DNA of 64,000 nucleotides from Ruminococcus sp. (GCA_029062165.1 JAIDQQ010000024.1:124001-188000); one strand, 5' to 3'; counted from the stretch's first letter, positions 10,067 to 18,965 are shown. Notes: generated by a model not told the origin, from the sequence alone. A program made the numbers and translations.

Positions 10067-10450
10067 ATGAAACACTGTGCAGGACATATAAAATATCTTA
10101 TCGCTATTAAAGAACTTTCCGAAGTTGACGAATATGTACGGAGCGTGAGTATTGCGAGACATTTAGGTGTATCACGTCCGAGTGTGAGCAAGATGTTACG
10201 CTGTATGGCTAACTGCGGACTTGTCTATGAAGATTTCTGTAACAGCGTTGTACTTACGGCGGACGGCGAAAAAGCTGTCAGGGAAATATTTTCAAATTTC
10301 AATGAAGTATATATGTTTTTCCATAATTTTCTTAAACTTCCGCAGGAAGAAGCACACGCACACGCCGTAAGATTCGTGACGGAGTTTCCGCATGATACCT
10401 GTGAACGCCTTAAAGGTATCGTTAAAAGGACTATCAAGAAAAAAGTATGA
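10067..10450 (+). CDS. DtxR/MntR-like metal-dependent regulator
   Basis: 127 residues. An N-terminal winged helix-turn-helix (about 8-70), with the recognition segment YVRSVSIARHLGVSRPSVSK, matches the DtxR/MntR family, which represses metal uptake when loaded with Fe or Mn. The second half has His and Glu residues (EEAHAHAVRF, EFPHDTCERL) in positions like the family metal sites. It is short and lacks the C-terminal SH3-like domain, so it is MntR-like in size. It ends the plus-strand run and is followed by a terminator. Confidence 0.82.
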   Translation: MKHCAGHIKYLIAIKELSEVDEYVRSVSIARHLGVSRPSVSKMLRCMANCGLVYEDFCNSVVLTADGEKAVREIFSNFNEVYMFFHNFLKLPQEEAHAHAVRFVTEFPHDTCERLKGIVKRTIKKKV

Positions 10451-10456
10451 TTTCAG

Positions 10457-10482
10457 AAGCCGGATTTCTTCCGGCTTTTTTT
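10457..10482 (+). terminator. Rho-independent terminator after DtxR-like gene
   Basis: An 8-bp stem (AAGCCGGA with TCCGGCTT) and a short loop are followed by seven T. It closes the operon that starts before the window. Confidence 0.85.
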
Positions 10483-10557
10483 GTATCCGGCGTGTTAAAT
10501 TTCCGGCGATAAACCGGTATGCAAAGAATATTTGCGGACGTGTAAAAGGTTTATTGC

Positions 10558-10586
10558 TTTACTTTTCAGGGATTCCGGCTTATAAT
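10558..10586 (+). promoter_or_regulatory. promoter of the membrane XRE gene
   Basis: TTTACT and TATAAT are separated by 17 bases, 25 bases before the start codon. AAGGAGGTG lies between the -10 box and the ATG. Confidence 0.65.
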
Positions 10587-10610
10587 AATCTCACAAGGAG
10601 GTGAATTTTT

Positions 10611-11333
10611 ATGAACATAGGTAAATCAATACGGCAGATACGGATTGAAAACAATATGTCACAGGAAGATTTTGCGGAAATATTTTTCGTTACAAGACAG
10701 ACTGTCTCAAACTGGGAAAACAGTAAAAGTTATCCGGATTTGAATACTATCGTAAAAATAAGTGACCGTTTCGGCGTATCGCTGGACAGGCTTTTAAGAG
10801 AAGATACGGAAATGGTAAATGAAATTTCTGAAAAAACAGCAGTCGGCATAAAATGGAGCAGGTTAAGACGCACTGTATTTATAATTATTTCCGTAATAAT
10901 TATATGTTTGCTTATAACTCTTTCTGTATACGGTATCATATGGGTATCACGGAAAAACAGTCTTGAAAAAAATTTCAGTCAGAACATATATTCGCTTGGT
11001 TTTTCCGAAAGTAATGAACGTTATTATATTTTACGGAAAAATAACATAACATACGTACTGCCACATCAGGAAATGCCGTCATTCTGGGATTTTTCAACAG
11101 ATTTCCATGCAAAGTTCCTTGATTGCAGTTATCGGGAAAATGAATGTACTTTCAGTGTGAGGTTTTCCGATAGTGAAAACTGTTCGCTTACGGTTACAGA
11201 CCGAAACGGTGAGGATTATTACAGCAATATTGACGGTTCGGGACTGCCGGAAAATATCCGTAATGAATATAATCCGGAAATGATTGAAAAAATTATCAGG
11301 GACGGCAAAAATATATATAATCGTGTATACTGA
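10611..11333 (+). CDS. XRE-family HTH protein with a membrane anchor
   Basis: 240 residues. The HTH_3 domain (about 4-60) reads MSQEDFAEIFFVTRQTVSNWENSKSYPD in overlapping pieces. A single hydrophobic segment (about 85-112) follows, then a C-terminal domain that would lie outside the cell, with two Cys about eight residues apart. This suggests a one-component membrane-bound regulator reading an extracellular cue. No partner is obvious: its neighbours are housekeeping genes. It has its own promoter and a terminator shared with recR. Confidence 0.85.
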   Translation: MNIGKSIRQIRIENNMSQEDFAEIFFVTRQTVSNWENSKSYPDLNTIVKISDRFGVSLDRLLREDTEMVNEISEKTAVGIKWSRLRRTVFIIISVIIICLLITLSVYGIIWVSRKNSLEKNFSQNIYSLGFSESNERYYILRKNNITYVLPHQEMPSFWDFSTDFHAKFLDCSYRENECTFSVRFSDSENCSLTVTDRNGEDYYSNIDGSGLPENIRNEYNPEMIEKIIRDGKNIYNRVY

Positions 11334-11362
11334 AAAAGGACGGCTTAAACCGTCCTTTTTTT
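11333..11362. terminator. bidirectional terminator between XRE gene and recR
   Basis: AAAAAGGACGG and CCGTCCTTTTTTT form a perfect stem with a six-base loop. A-runs and T-runs on both sides would serve both converging genes. Confidence 0.88.
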
Positions 11363-11963
11363 ACATATCGTTTCTGTTTTCGAGTGCCTTATATAAAGTT
11401 ACTTCGTCGGCGTATTCGAGATTAGCTCCCACCGGTAAGCCAAATGCAAGCCTTGTTACTTTCACGCCTAAAGGCTTGAGAAGTCCGGCTATATACATAG
11501 CAGTTGTATCGCCCTCGACAGTCGGATTTGTTGCCATTATTACTTCCTTGGTTTTTCCGTCTGAAATTCTTGCAATGAGTTCCTTTATGTGTATCTTGTC
11601 GGGGGTTATATTGTCTAATGGTGAAATGAGTCCGTGAAGTACATGATACACACCATGATATTCCCTTGTACGCTCGAAAGCCGTCACATCTCTCGGGGCT
11701 TCCACGACACATATTATATTTTTGTCACGTCCGTCGGAAGAGCATATAGGACATATTTCACGTTCCGTAAGATTCATACAGCATTTACATCTGTGTACGT
11801 TTTTTTTGGCACTTACGAGAGCCGTCGCAAAATCCTCAACATCTTTTTCGGTCATTGACATAACGTAATATGCCAGTCGATGAGCGGTTTTCATGCCTAT
11901 CCCTGGGAGTGAGGCGAACTTTTCGGCAAGTATTATCAGCGGTAAAGCATTATGGTCAGCCAT
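11361..11963 (-). CDS. recR: recombination protein RecR
   Basis: 200 residues. It works with RecO/RecF to load RecA at gaps. It has an N-terminal helix-hairpin-helix (FASLPGIGMKTAHRLAYY), a four-Cys zinc finger (CKCCMNLTEREICPIC) and a Toprim domain starting at IICVVEAPRDV. Its ATG overlaps the stop of the upstream ybaB-like gene, giving the classic dnaX-ybaB-recR operon. Confidence 0.97.
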   Translation of the reverse strand: MADHNALPLIILAEKFASLPGIGMKTAHRLAYYVMSMTEKDVEDFATALVSAKKNVHRCKCCMNLTEREICPICSSDGRDKNIICVVEAPRDVTAFERTREYHGVYHVLHGLISPLDNITPDKIHIKELIARISDGKTKEVIMATNPTVEGDTTAMYIAGLLKPLGVKVTRLAFGLPVGANLEYADEVTLYKALENRNDM

Positions 11964-12310
11964 CAGAAAAGACCAGGTATTGAAACACCACCGGTAATCT
12001 TGCTCATTTCAGCTTCGGTAGTTGTTTCGACGTTGTTTACAGCCTCATTTACTGCACTGATAATTAAATCCTGTAACATATCAATGTCTTCAGGGTCAAC
12101 GACTTCCGGACTTATATGCAGTGATTTTATAGTTTTCTTGCCGGTGATAACGACTTCAACAGCACCGCCACCTACTACAGCAGAAAATTCTCTTTCTTCA
12201 ATGTCTTCCTGTAATACTGTAATCTGGTCCTGCATTTTCTGAGCCTGTTTAATCATCTGATTCATGTTCTGAGCGTTTCCGCCTGCATTTTTCGGGATTC
12301 TTGCTTTCAT
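11963..12310 (-). CDS. YbaB/EbfC nucleoid-associated protein
   Basis: 115 residues, a small DNA-binding dimer family. The hallmark segment MNQMIKQAQKMQDQ, then a beta region (FSAVVGGGAVEVVITGKK) and a helical C-terminus agree with YbaB. The N-terminus has a short Gly/Asn-rich lead. It lies between dnaX (24 bases upstream) and recR (overlapping) on the minus strand. Confidence 0.95.
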   Translation of the reverse strand: MKARIPKNAGGNAQNMNQMIKQAQKMQDQITVLQEDIEEREFSAVVGGGAVEVVITGKKTIKSLHISPEVVDPEDIDMLQDLIISAVNEAVNNVETTTEAEMSKITGGVSIPGLF

Positions 12311-12334
12311 TTCTTTTACTCCTTTGATAAAAAA

Positions 12335-13945
12335 TTATTGATTATTGTCAGCAACAGTTTCAATGTGTAATTCATTGGCTTTTTGCAGAATCATTTCTGC
12401 CATATTTTTCTGTTGTTCTATAGTTGTTGTACATTTTGCCCTTATGGCGTATCGCTGACCGAGAATTTTATTTATGACGTTTCCGAGAACCACAGCATTT
12501 TCCTTTTTATTTCTGAAAAGTGTTATAAAGAGACGGTTTACGGCATCTATAAATATAACATTACCGGCGGTCATAGCGGAAGAGCCGTCGAGTGCGCCAG
12601 CGAGGTCAGGTTTTGCTTTTTTGAGTTCCTCAACAACTTCGTCCCAGCGTGAACACGGTATCATATCTTCGGGTTTTAATTTTTTTATATCCACATTTGC
12701 GACAGGTTCGGATTCACGTAAAGGACTGTCAGCGGTAAGGACTTCCGGCGGAGCAGGTACAGAACGCTGAAAATTTCCGGCAGAAACAGAATTAAGTTTA
12801 TTCTCCAACTGTTTTATTTTATCATAAATTTCAGAATTGTCAATAGTTTCCGGAGAATTATTTTTATTTCCGCATAATTTTATTAAAGTCATTTCAAATT
12901 CAACACGCCTGTTCATTACATGGGACATATTTTCCCGACATTTCTGTAATGCCGAAAGCTGATACATTATATCCTCTGTAGTGGAATTTCCGGCAAGCGA
13001 TTTGAGTTTTTCGAGTTCTTCGGGCATACATACAATAAGGGCGTCTGCGGTCTGTGGCGATACCTGAATAAGCATAATATTTCTTAACTGTGTTATGAGT
13101 TCTTCGCACAGGCGCATGAGGTCTTTGGACATATCGTAAAGACTTCCTGTTACAGAAAGTGCTTTTGCGGTATCTTTTACTGATAATGCGTCAAGAATTT
13201 CATATAGATACTCACGTCCGGCGATACCGGCAGTATTGGAAACGGTTTCGGCGTTGATTACTTCCGCACATACTGAACACTGGTCAAGAAGTGATACAGC
13301 GTCACGCATACCACCGTCAGCGAGTTTCGCAATAAGTGAAGCACCGTCGGGAGTGAGGTTAAGTTCTTCCTGTCCGGCTATATATTCGAGACGTGTGGCT
13401 ATATCCTGTGGACGTATTCTTCTGAAATCGTACCGCTGACAGCGTGAGGCAATAGTTGCCGGTACTTTGTGGATTTCCGTTGTAGCAAGTATGAACATCA
13501 CATATGCCGGAGGCTCTTCCATTATCTTGAGAAGTGCATTGAACGCACTTGTTGATAACATATGAACTTCGTCAATGATATATATTTTATACGAACAGCG
13601 TTCCGGAGTATATACAGCACCGTCACGGAGGTCTCGAATGTCGTCGACACCATTATTTGAAGCGGCATCTATTTCTACAATATCGGTCAGAGAACCGTTA
13701 TCGGCATCATGGCATATATCGCATACAAGACAAGGTTTACCGTCTTTCTGATTCGGACAGTTTACGGCTTTTGCGAGGATTCTTGCACAGGTAGTCTTAC
13801 CAGTACCACGAGAACCTGTAAAAAGATAAGCGTGTGCTGTTTTACCGCTTGTAATCTGATTTTTAAGGGTATCAGTGATATGTTGCTGTGAAATTACGTC
13901 ATCAAAAGTCATAGGTCGCCACTTGCGGTAAAGTGTCTTATACAC
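12335..13945 (-). CDS. dnaX: DNA polymerase III subunits gamma/tau
   Basis: 536 residues. The clamp-loader ATPase. Walker A is TGSRGTGKTT, the zinc module is CPNQKDGKPCLVCDIC, Walker B is YIIDEVHM and the sensor-1 region is FILATTEIHKVP. The start is taken as GTG at 13945 (reading M/V-YKTLYRKWRP), preceded by GAAAGGAAG. The ORF can be extended to 14011, but that part lies inside the SRP RNA. A Pro/Glu-rich linker precedes the C-terminal tau-like region; no slippery sequence was found. Confidence 0.96.
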   Translation of the reverse strand: MYKTLYRKWRPMTFDDVISQQHITDTLKNQITSGKTAHAYLFTGSRGTGKTTCARILAKAVNCPNQKDGKPCLVCDICHDADNGSLTDIVEIDAASNNGVDDIRDLRDGAVYTPERCSYKIYIIDEVHMLSTSAFNALLKIMEEPPAYVMFILATTEIHKVPATIASRCQRYDFRRIRPQDIATRLEYIAGQEELNLTPDGASLIAKLADGGMRDAVSLLDQCSVCAEVINAETVSNTAGIAGREYLYEILDALSVKDTAKALSVTGSLYDMSKDLMRLCEELITQLRNIMLIQVSPQTADALIVCMPEELEKLKSLAGNSTTEDIMYQLSALQKCRENMSHVMNRRVEFEMTLIKLCGNKNNSPETIDNSEIYDKIKQLENKLNSVSAGNFQRSVPAPPEVLTADSPLRESEPVANVDIKKLKPEDMIPCSRWDEVVEELKKAKPDLAGALDGSSAMTAGNVIFIDAVNRLFITLFRNKKENAVVLGNVINKILGQRYAIRAKCTTTIEQQKNMAEMILQKANELHIETVADNNQ

Positions 13946-13969
13946 CGGAAACACTTCCTTTCTTCTGCA

Positions 13970-14102
13970 AAAAATTCCGGAGCATAGATGTGCAGGCTTG
14001 CTGCGGCACACAAAACAATCCGCTTAATGCTGCTCGGTCTCCCGCCTGACATGGTTCACGGGGTCTTGTTGCACAGGGCCCACACATCTATATTCCGGAA
14101 TC
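13970..14102 (-). ncRNA. ffs: signal recognition particle RNA (small bacterial type)
   Basis: On the minus strand the apical hairpin reads GTGAACCATGTCAGGCGGG then AGACCGAGCAGCATTAAGCG, matching the conserved helix-8 core (GUCAGG...AGCAG) bound by Ffh. The ends pair over about 23 positions (TTCCGGAATATAGATGTGTG with CACATCTATGCTCCGGAA). A T-run follows the 3' end (13970-13977) and would terminate transcription. Its place just upstream of dnaX matches Bacillus and many Clostridia. Exact ends are uncertain by a few bases. Confidence 0.93.
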
Positions 14103-14140
14103 AATCCCTGAATCAAAGCAATTACAATGCTCTGTATGAT

Positions 14141-14169
14141 ATTATATCACAAAGTTACGGATTTGTCAA
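14141..14169 (-). promoter_or_regulatory. promoter of SRP RNA
   Basis: Minus-strand TTGACA (14164-14169) and TATAAT (14141-14146) have a 17-base spacer, a full consensus. The predicted start near 14134 would give a precursor with about 30 extra 5' nucleotides. Confidence 0.88.
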
Positions 14170-14245
14170 GAGTTATTTTATATTTTTTCAGATTAAAAAT
14201 TAAAATTATATTTCAGGATAAATTTTCCGGTTTTTAAACTTTATA

Positions 14246-14274
14246 TTGACAGCCGGTCTGTTATGTGCTATAAT
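14246..14274 (+). promoter_or_regulatory. promoter of the glycosyltransferase gene
   Basis: TTGACA (14246-14251) and TATAAT (14269-14274) have a 17-base spacer. AGAAAGGG follows before the ATG at 14309. Confidence 0.88.
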
Positions 14275-14308
14275 TGTATAAATAAAAAAAGAAAGGGTTA
14301 TAAAAAAC

Positions 14309-15277
14309 ATGGATAAACCAGAAATTCTATATATGGTAGTTCCGTGCTACAATGAACAGGAAGTATTGCACGAAACCGCCAGACAGCTTAAAGAAAAATA
14401 CACAACTCTGATACAGCAGAAACTTATCTCCCCGAAAAGCCGTGTTGTTTTTGTAAACGACGGCTCTAAAGATACAACGTGGCAGATTATTCAGGAACTA
14501 CACGCAGAAAGTCCGGAATTTTTTTCCGGAATAAACCTCGCACATAACAGCGGACATCAGAATGCCGTACTCGCCGGATTAATGACAGTCAAGGATATTT
14601 GTGATATGGCTATCACTATGGATGCCGATTTACAGGACGATATAAACACTATCGATGCTATGGTAAAGGAATACTATAACGGCAATCAGGTTGTATACGG
14701 CGTTAGAAGTGCAAGAAAAACAGATACTTTTTTCAAGAGATTCACGGCGGAAAGTTTTTATAAATTCATGAAGGTCATGGGTGCGGACGTCGTATATAAT
14801 CACGCCGATTTCCGTCTTATGAGTAAACGAGTATTACAGGAACTCGGAAATTTCCGTGAAGTAAATCTGTTTCTGCGTGGTATGATTCCCACAATAGGAT
14901 TCCAGAGTTGCAATGTTTACTATGAACGTCATGAACGTTTCGCCGGTGAAAGTAAGTACCCACTGAAAAAAATGCTTGCATTTGCGATAAACGGAATAAC
15001 TTCATTCAGTACGAAACCCCTTAAAATGATAACGTCATTAGGATTTATAATGTTTGTCATAAGTATAGTTGCGTTCATATGGAGCTTTATTGTAAAAGTT
15101 GCCGGATTGTCTATAGACGGCTGGTCAAGTACCATGTGTTCGGTATGGCTGATAGGCGGTTTACAACTTTTGTGTCTCGGAATAATAGGCGAATACGTCG
15201 GCAAGATTTATGCCGAAGTAAAACAACGTCCACGCTTTATAGTCGCTGACTTCATAAACGATACCGAAAAAATTTAA
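14309..15277 (+). CDS. GtrB/DPM1-like family 2 glycosyltransferase
   Basis: 322 residues. The GT-A domain begins with MVVPCYNEQEVL and carries FVNDGSKDTTW, LAHNSGHQNAVLAG and the DxD-like TMDADLQDD. Two C-terminal membrane segments (about 238-262 and 275-300) anchor it. Family members move a sugar from a nucleotide donor to polyprenyl phosphate for wall polymer or glycan decoration. It is a single-gene unit with its own promoter and a terminator shared with the next gene. Donor and acceptor are not known. Confidence 0.9.
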   Translation: MDKPEILYMVVPCYNEQEVLHETARQLKEKYTTLIQQKLISPKSRVVFVNDGSKDTTWQIIQELHAESPEFFSGINLAHNSGHQNAVLAGLMTVKDICDMAITMDADLQDDINTIDAMVKEYYNGNQVVYGVRSARKTDTFFKRFTAESFYKFMKVMGADVVYNHADFRLMSKRVLQELGNFREVNLFLRGMIPTIGFQSCNVYYERHERFAGESKYPLKKMLAFAINGITSFSTKPLKMITSLGFIMFVISIVAFIWSFIVKVAGLSIDGWSSTMCSVWLIGGLQLLCLGIIGEYVGKIYAEVKQRPRFIVADFINDTEKI

Positions 15278-15284
15278 CATACGA

Positions 15285-15322
15285 AACAAAAAACCGGACA
15301 TTCATTTCTGAACGTCCGGTTT
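15285..15322. terminator. terminator between converging genes
   Basis: AAACCGGAC pairs perfectly with GTCCGGTTT, extended by TTC/GAA. The T-run is longer on the minus strand, so it mainly ends the ABC-lipoprotein operon. Confidence 0.8.
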
Positions 15323-15332
15323 GTAAGTATAA

Positions 15333-16523
15333 TTATCTCATATATGATTGTGGCTGACCGTTTTTCATTCTTTCAAGACAAAGATTATAGCGTTCGTCAT
15401 AAGTTTCTACTACATAACGGTCTTCGTCGTAAAAATATTCAGTCGGATATGCCCTGTAAAACTTTGGTTTTGTGGCGTACTGTCCCGATACACAAGCAAG
15501 TTCACCGTCATTTATCATTATGAAATAATCAAAGCCGTCCTTTTTCTGATAACAGCCGTCAAGTGCATTGTCAAATGTATTTAAAAATTCGTCGGTAACG
15601 TTGTAATTTCTACTGCTGTCTGAACAGATAATGAAGTTTTCCGGAATTTCCGTGCCTGTTTCTTCAAGTTCGGAAAGTACTGTTTCAGACGCACTATACA
15701 GACTTCTTAGTTCGTCCAATACCATTGTTCTTTCTGCCTCATATAGATGTCCCATTGTAATAAAATCATCTTTCCAGCCCTCGCCGTCAATGTAATACAG
15801 GGTATCTTCTGTATCTATAATTTTGTCATATTTGTCTTCTGTAAGGTAATGGAAATCACGTGATATTGTATAGTGGACAGTTACAGCTTTTTCAATATTG
15901 AAATATGTCTCAGGTATTTCAGATATGGGTATGGGAGCCATAAGTTCAGAAAGTTTATCTATATCGGGATTTTCCGTGCCGTTTTCTTCGATATATTCGT
16001 ATACAGGCTGATAACAACCGTAATATATGTTAAAATATGGCATATATTCCTCTGATACCGGTTCTACTGAATCAATGCTTATAAGTTCAAAGTCAATTGA
16101 ACCGTCCCCTATAATGTCATCTAAGGACAAAAGGTTATTGTTATGAAGTGTTTTTATTGTATCAAAATATTTGTCCGGATAGCATAACTTTATTACAGTA
16201 TCAACGTCATTGCTTTTGCATTCAAGTAACTTTTTAATAACTTCCGCATATTCTTCCGAACCCTCCACGGAAGTTTTAGATATTTCTTCTGTAGTTTCTT
16301 CTTCAATTTCTTCCGTTTCGGGTTCAGTAGTTTCTTCTGTAGGTTCTTCCTCAACTTCCTCCGTTTCGGATTCGGAACTTTCTTCTGTTGTTTCCTCTTC
16401 AGAATCTTCTGCAACTGATGTCATTGAAGATTCGTCAGTAACTTCGTCTGCCGTCTCATGTCCGCACGATACGGACGTACACAACATAGCGGTCATAACA
16501 AGAATGGCTGTAAACTTTTTCAT
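15333..16523 (-). CDS. lipoprotein with acidic Thr/Glu repeat linker
   Basis: 396 residues. The start is at 16523, where a signal peptide begins (MKKFTAILVMTAML) and leads to a lipobox (SVSCG). Residues about 30-90 are a low-complexity linker of repeating Glu/Thr/Ser blocks (variants of EETTEE and EPETEE), likely a wall-spanning spacer. The rest is an unrecognised extracellular domain rich in Tyr and Asp. It sits 13 bases after the ABC permease stop, so it is probably a partner of that transporter. Confidence 0.75.
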   Translation of the reverse strand: MKKFTAILVMTAMLCTSVSCGHETADEVTDESSMTSVAEDSEEETTEESSESETEEVEEEPTEETTEPETEEIEEETTEEISKTSVEGSEEYAEVIKKLLECKSNDVDTVIKLCYPDKYFDTIKTLHNNNLLSLDDIIGDGSIDFELISIDSVEPVSEEYMPYFNIYYGCYQPVYEYIEENGTENPDIDKLSELMAPIPISEIPETYFNIEKAVTVHYTISRDFHYLTEDKYDKIIDTEDTLYYIDGEGWKDDFITMGHLYEAERTMVLDELRSLYSASETVLSELEETGTEIPENFIICSDSSRNYNVTDEFLNTFDNALDGCYQKKDGFDYFIMINDGELACVSGQYATKPKFYRAYPTEYFYDEDRYVVETYDERYNLCLERMKNGQPQSYMR

Positions 16524-16536
16524 AATGTCAACCTCA

Positions 16537-17877
16537 TTAATCATCAGCGGATTTTTTTGACTTCTTATATTTTGATTTCTGACCGAAATTAAGCGATATT
16601 GTAAGGATTTTGTCTGAATTGAAAAGTCGGAGTGCAAAGAACATACATATTGCAAATACAATCAACTGATATACAATGCCGATATAGAACATTGTCATAT
16701 TTCCGAACATGATATTTGATATTCCGGAAAATGTATGTGTGAACGGTATGGCGTAAACCAGTATTTTAAGTGCTGTCGGAAGTGTATTTATATCGGTAAG
16801 CATTGATATCATATACGGAATCATAGCAAGCATTACTATCGGCATTATAACCATCTGTGAAGATTTTGTATCATTTACCAATGCACCAAGCATTATCGAT
16901 ACAGAAAGACATATCATTACCGTTAAGAATAACTGTATTCCCACAAGTACATAATCACCGCCGGAAAGCGAAAGCCCTAACTGTTTTATAGCCTCGTCCG
17001 CCGAAAGCATATTGCCTGTCATATCAGTAATAATATTTTCTTCCTGTCCAGAGGCATTTTTTATGAATCCTGAAAATCCTAACATATATACACCGGCGTT
17101 TATAAGTGCTACCACAGCAGCCGCAAGCATTTTTGCAGTAATTATTGAAGTACGTGATACAGGTGCGGAAAGAAGAGTTTCAAGGGTCTTGTCTAACTTT
17201 TCATTGGATATCGAACTGATAAGTGACTGTGATGTCATCATGATAAGTATGAATACTATGATAGGCAGTAACATATTCTGCATCGTTACTTTATTAATTA
17301 TCGCTTCTGAAGAAACATGGGCTGATTTATCTGCTACTACTGTATTTTCGTTAAGTATTATCGGATTTTCCATAAGTTCAAAGTCTTCCGTTGACATACC
17401 ATATTCAGAAGCTATTTTGTTTGCTATGATATTGTTGATAATTGTCAACGCACCAGTAGGACCTGTAGATATATTCGATATTGCAGAAGCGGAAGTCATT
17501 CGTGAAGCTGTAATTATTTCCGGTTTCTGACCGCTTTCTATGGTAGCCGTGAAACCAGCCGGAATAATTACGATATTTTTTATATCGTTTTCTTCGAGAA
17601 TGGAAGCATAATCGTCACCGGAAACTTCAAATTCAGTAACTTTCGCACCTGAATTTTTAAGAAGTTCGATAAAACTTTTTGTGAAATCTGTGTTATCCTG
17701 GTCACTTATGCTTATTGTAGGATTTGTACTGTCTTCAATAGCGTCATCTATGGCGACTTTACTTGCCATACCGGTTACGTACAGTATAGCGAGTATGGCG
17801 ACAAGTCCTAAAATCATCTGTGCGTTTATGAGTTCTTTAAGTTCTTTCTGGAGCAGGTTAATGAATTTCATTCTCAA
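16537..17877 (-). CDS. ABC-2 type permease (NatB-like)
   Basis: 446 residues. It has one N-terminal membrane segment (about 20-40), a large outside domain (about 45-205), then five or six membrane segments to the C-terminus. The outside loop (ISDQDNTDFTKSF) and the core STSRTSIITAKMLAAA-like segment after DKTLETLLSAP are typical of NatB/YhaP ABC-2 exporters. It overlaps the ATPase gene by 20 bases. The substrate (ion, peptide or drug) is unknown. Confidence 0.9.
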   Translation of the reverse strand: MRMKFINLLQKELKELINAQMILGLVAILAILYVTGMASKVAIDDAIEDSTNPTISISDQDNTDFTKSFIELLKNSGAKVTEFEVSGDDYASILEENDIKNIVIIPAGFTATIESGQKPEIITASRMTSASAISNISTGPTGALTIINNIIANKIASEYGMSTEDFELMENPIILNENTVVADKSAHVSSEAIINKVTMQNMLLPIIVFILIMMTSQSLISSISNEKLDKTLETLLSAPVSRTSIITAKMLAAAVVALINAGVYMLGFSGFIKNASGQEENIITDMTGNMLSADEAIKQLGLSLSGGDYVLVGIQLFLTVMICLSVSIMLGALVNDTKSSQMVIMPIVMLAMIPYMISMLTDINTLPTALKILVYAIPFTHTFSGISNIMFGNMTMFYIGIVYQLIVFAICMFFALRLFNSDKILTISLNFGQKSKYKKSKKSADD

Positions 17878-18598
17878 TTACCACCCTTTCAAATACTTCT
17901 TCGAGGTTTTCTGCATTATAACGTTGTTTTAGTTCCTCACCTGTACCGGTCACCATAAGATGTCCTTTTGCGATAATGCCTACACGGTCAGAGACAAACT
18001 CTATTTCAAGCATATTATGCGACGACAGCAGAAACGACATACCTTCTTCACGGGCGAGTTTCTTAATCATCTTGCGGATTTCTATAGCGTTTATAACATC
18101 AAGTCCGCTGGTTGGTTCGTCGAGTATTGCAAGTTTCGGATGTGTCATTACTGCCCTTGAAAGAAGAAGTTTTCTAATCATGCCACGACTATAACTTCCT
18201 ATCTTGTCATTAAGTCTGTCACCGAGACCGCATATATTTTTTGCACGGTTTACGCAGTCTATAATCTGTTTCGGGTCTGTGAAGAAAAGTCCAGCCATGA
18301 ATTTAAGATAATTTATGCCGGTCATATTCTTGTAAGCACCTGCCTCGTCGGGGAGATACGTTATACATTCACGGACTTTTTCGGGGTCTTTGTTAATGCT
18401 GTAACCTCCCACAATGGCGTCACCGGAGGTAGCCTTAAGAAGAGTTGAAATCATTCTTATTGTAGTAGTTTTTCCTGCTCCGTTAGGACCTATAAGTGCG
18501 AATATTTCACCTTTGCCGATTTCAAAGGAAACATTATCCGCTGCGAGTACTTTAGTGTACTGTTTTGTAAGTCCGTTTACTTCAAGGACTTTTTCCAT
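17858..18598 (-). CDS. ABC transporter ATP-binding protein (NatA-like)
   Basis: 246 residues. Walker A is GPNGAGKTTT, the signature is YSRGMIRKLLLSRA (a variant of LSGGQ), Walker B is LAILDEPTSGLD, and the H-loop is LSSHNM. It pairs with the overlapping permease. The promoter and RBS (AAAGGAGT) lie directly upstream. The signature SRGM in place of SGGQ is common in this subfamily. Confidence 0.94.
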   Translation of the reverse strand: MEKVLEVNGLTKQYTKVLAADNVSFEIGKGEIFALIGPNGAGKTTTIRMISTLLKATSGDAIVGGYSINKDPEKVRECITYLPDEAGAYKNMTGINYLKFMAGLFFTDPKQIIDCVNRAKNICGLGDRLNDKIGSYSRGMIRKLLLSRAVMTHPKLAILDEPTSGLDVINAIEIRKMIKKLAREEGMSFLLSSHNMLEIEFVSDRVGIIAKGHLMVTGTGEELKQRYNAENLEEVFERVVIENEIH

Positions 18599-18626
18599 AA
18601 ATTGTTACTCCTTTTAGAAAATATTC

Positions 18627-18637
18627 TCACAATGTGA
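18627..18637. promoter_or_regulatory. possible operator palindrome at ABC operon start site
   Basis: TCACA-A-TGTGA is a perfect 11-base inverted repeat placed right at the predicted transcription start and before the RBS. This position suits a repressor site. The regulator is unknown. Confidence 0.4.
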
Positions 18638-18644
18638 TATTAAA

Positions 18645-18673
18645 ATTATATCATAAAGGTTTCATTTTGTCAA
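18645..18673 (-). promoter_or_regulatory. promoter of the ABC-lipoprotein operon
   Basis: Minus-strand TTGACA (18668-18673) and TATAAT (18645-18650) have a 17-base spacer. The expected start site falls near 18638. Confidence 0.88.
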
Positions 18674-18902
18674 TAGCTGTATTAAATTCAACAATTTGTC
18701 AGTATAGGGTTTAAAGAATGTAATGTAACTTGTCTATAATGCATAATTAGTAATATTCCGGAAATATTACTGTCATATAATTAGTTAAAACATTATATTA
18801 ATATCGGACTGAAAACTTTATTTTATACTGAAACTTTGTCAGAAATATCTGAAAAAATTTGTTTATCGGTTGTATAACTGTAGCTATGCACAAATCCTAT
18901 AT
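18674..18902. other. AT-rich non-coding stretch with one inverted repeat
   Basis: No supportable gene on either strand. AGTAATATT (18749-18757) pairs with AATATTACT (18763-18771) around a CCGGA loop; no T-run follows, so it is more like an operator or a structured RNA end than a terminator. Confidence 0.5.
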
Positions 18903-18947
18903 AACAAAAAACAACCATCACGAATAATTCATGACAGTCGTCTTTTT
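18903..18947 (-). terminator. terminator of the micro-peptide operon
   Basis: On the minus strand GACGACTGTCATGAA pairs with TTCGTGATGGTTGTT over 15 positions (several G-U) around a TTA loop, followed by a T-rich tract. It begins about 20 bases after the stop of the second micro-ORF. Confidence 0.85.
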
Positions 18948-18965
18948 GTTATAAAGGTTTTTGGA

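Noticed and set aside
13946-14011. Longer dnaX start
   Set aside because: The extra codons come from the SRP RNA gene; the family begins at the YKTLYRKWRP segment.
16210-16560. Plus-strand Ser-rich ORF opposite the lipoprotein
   Set aside because: It is the mirror of the acidic repeat on the minus strand and has no RBS.
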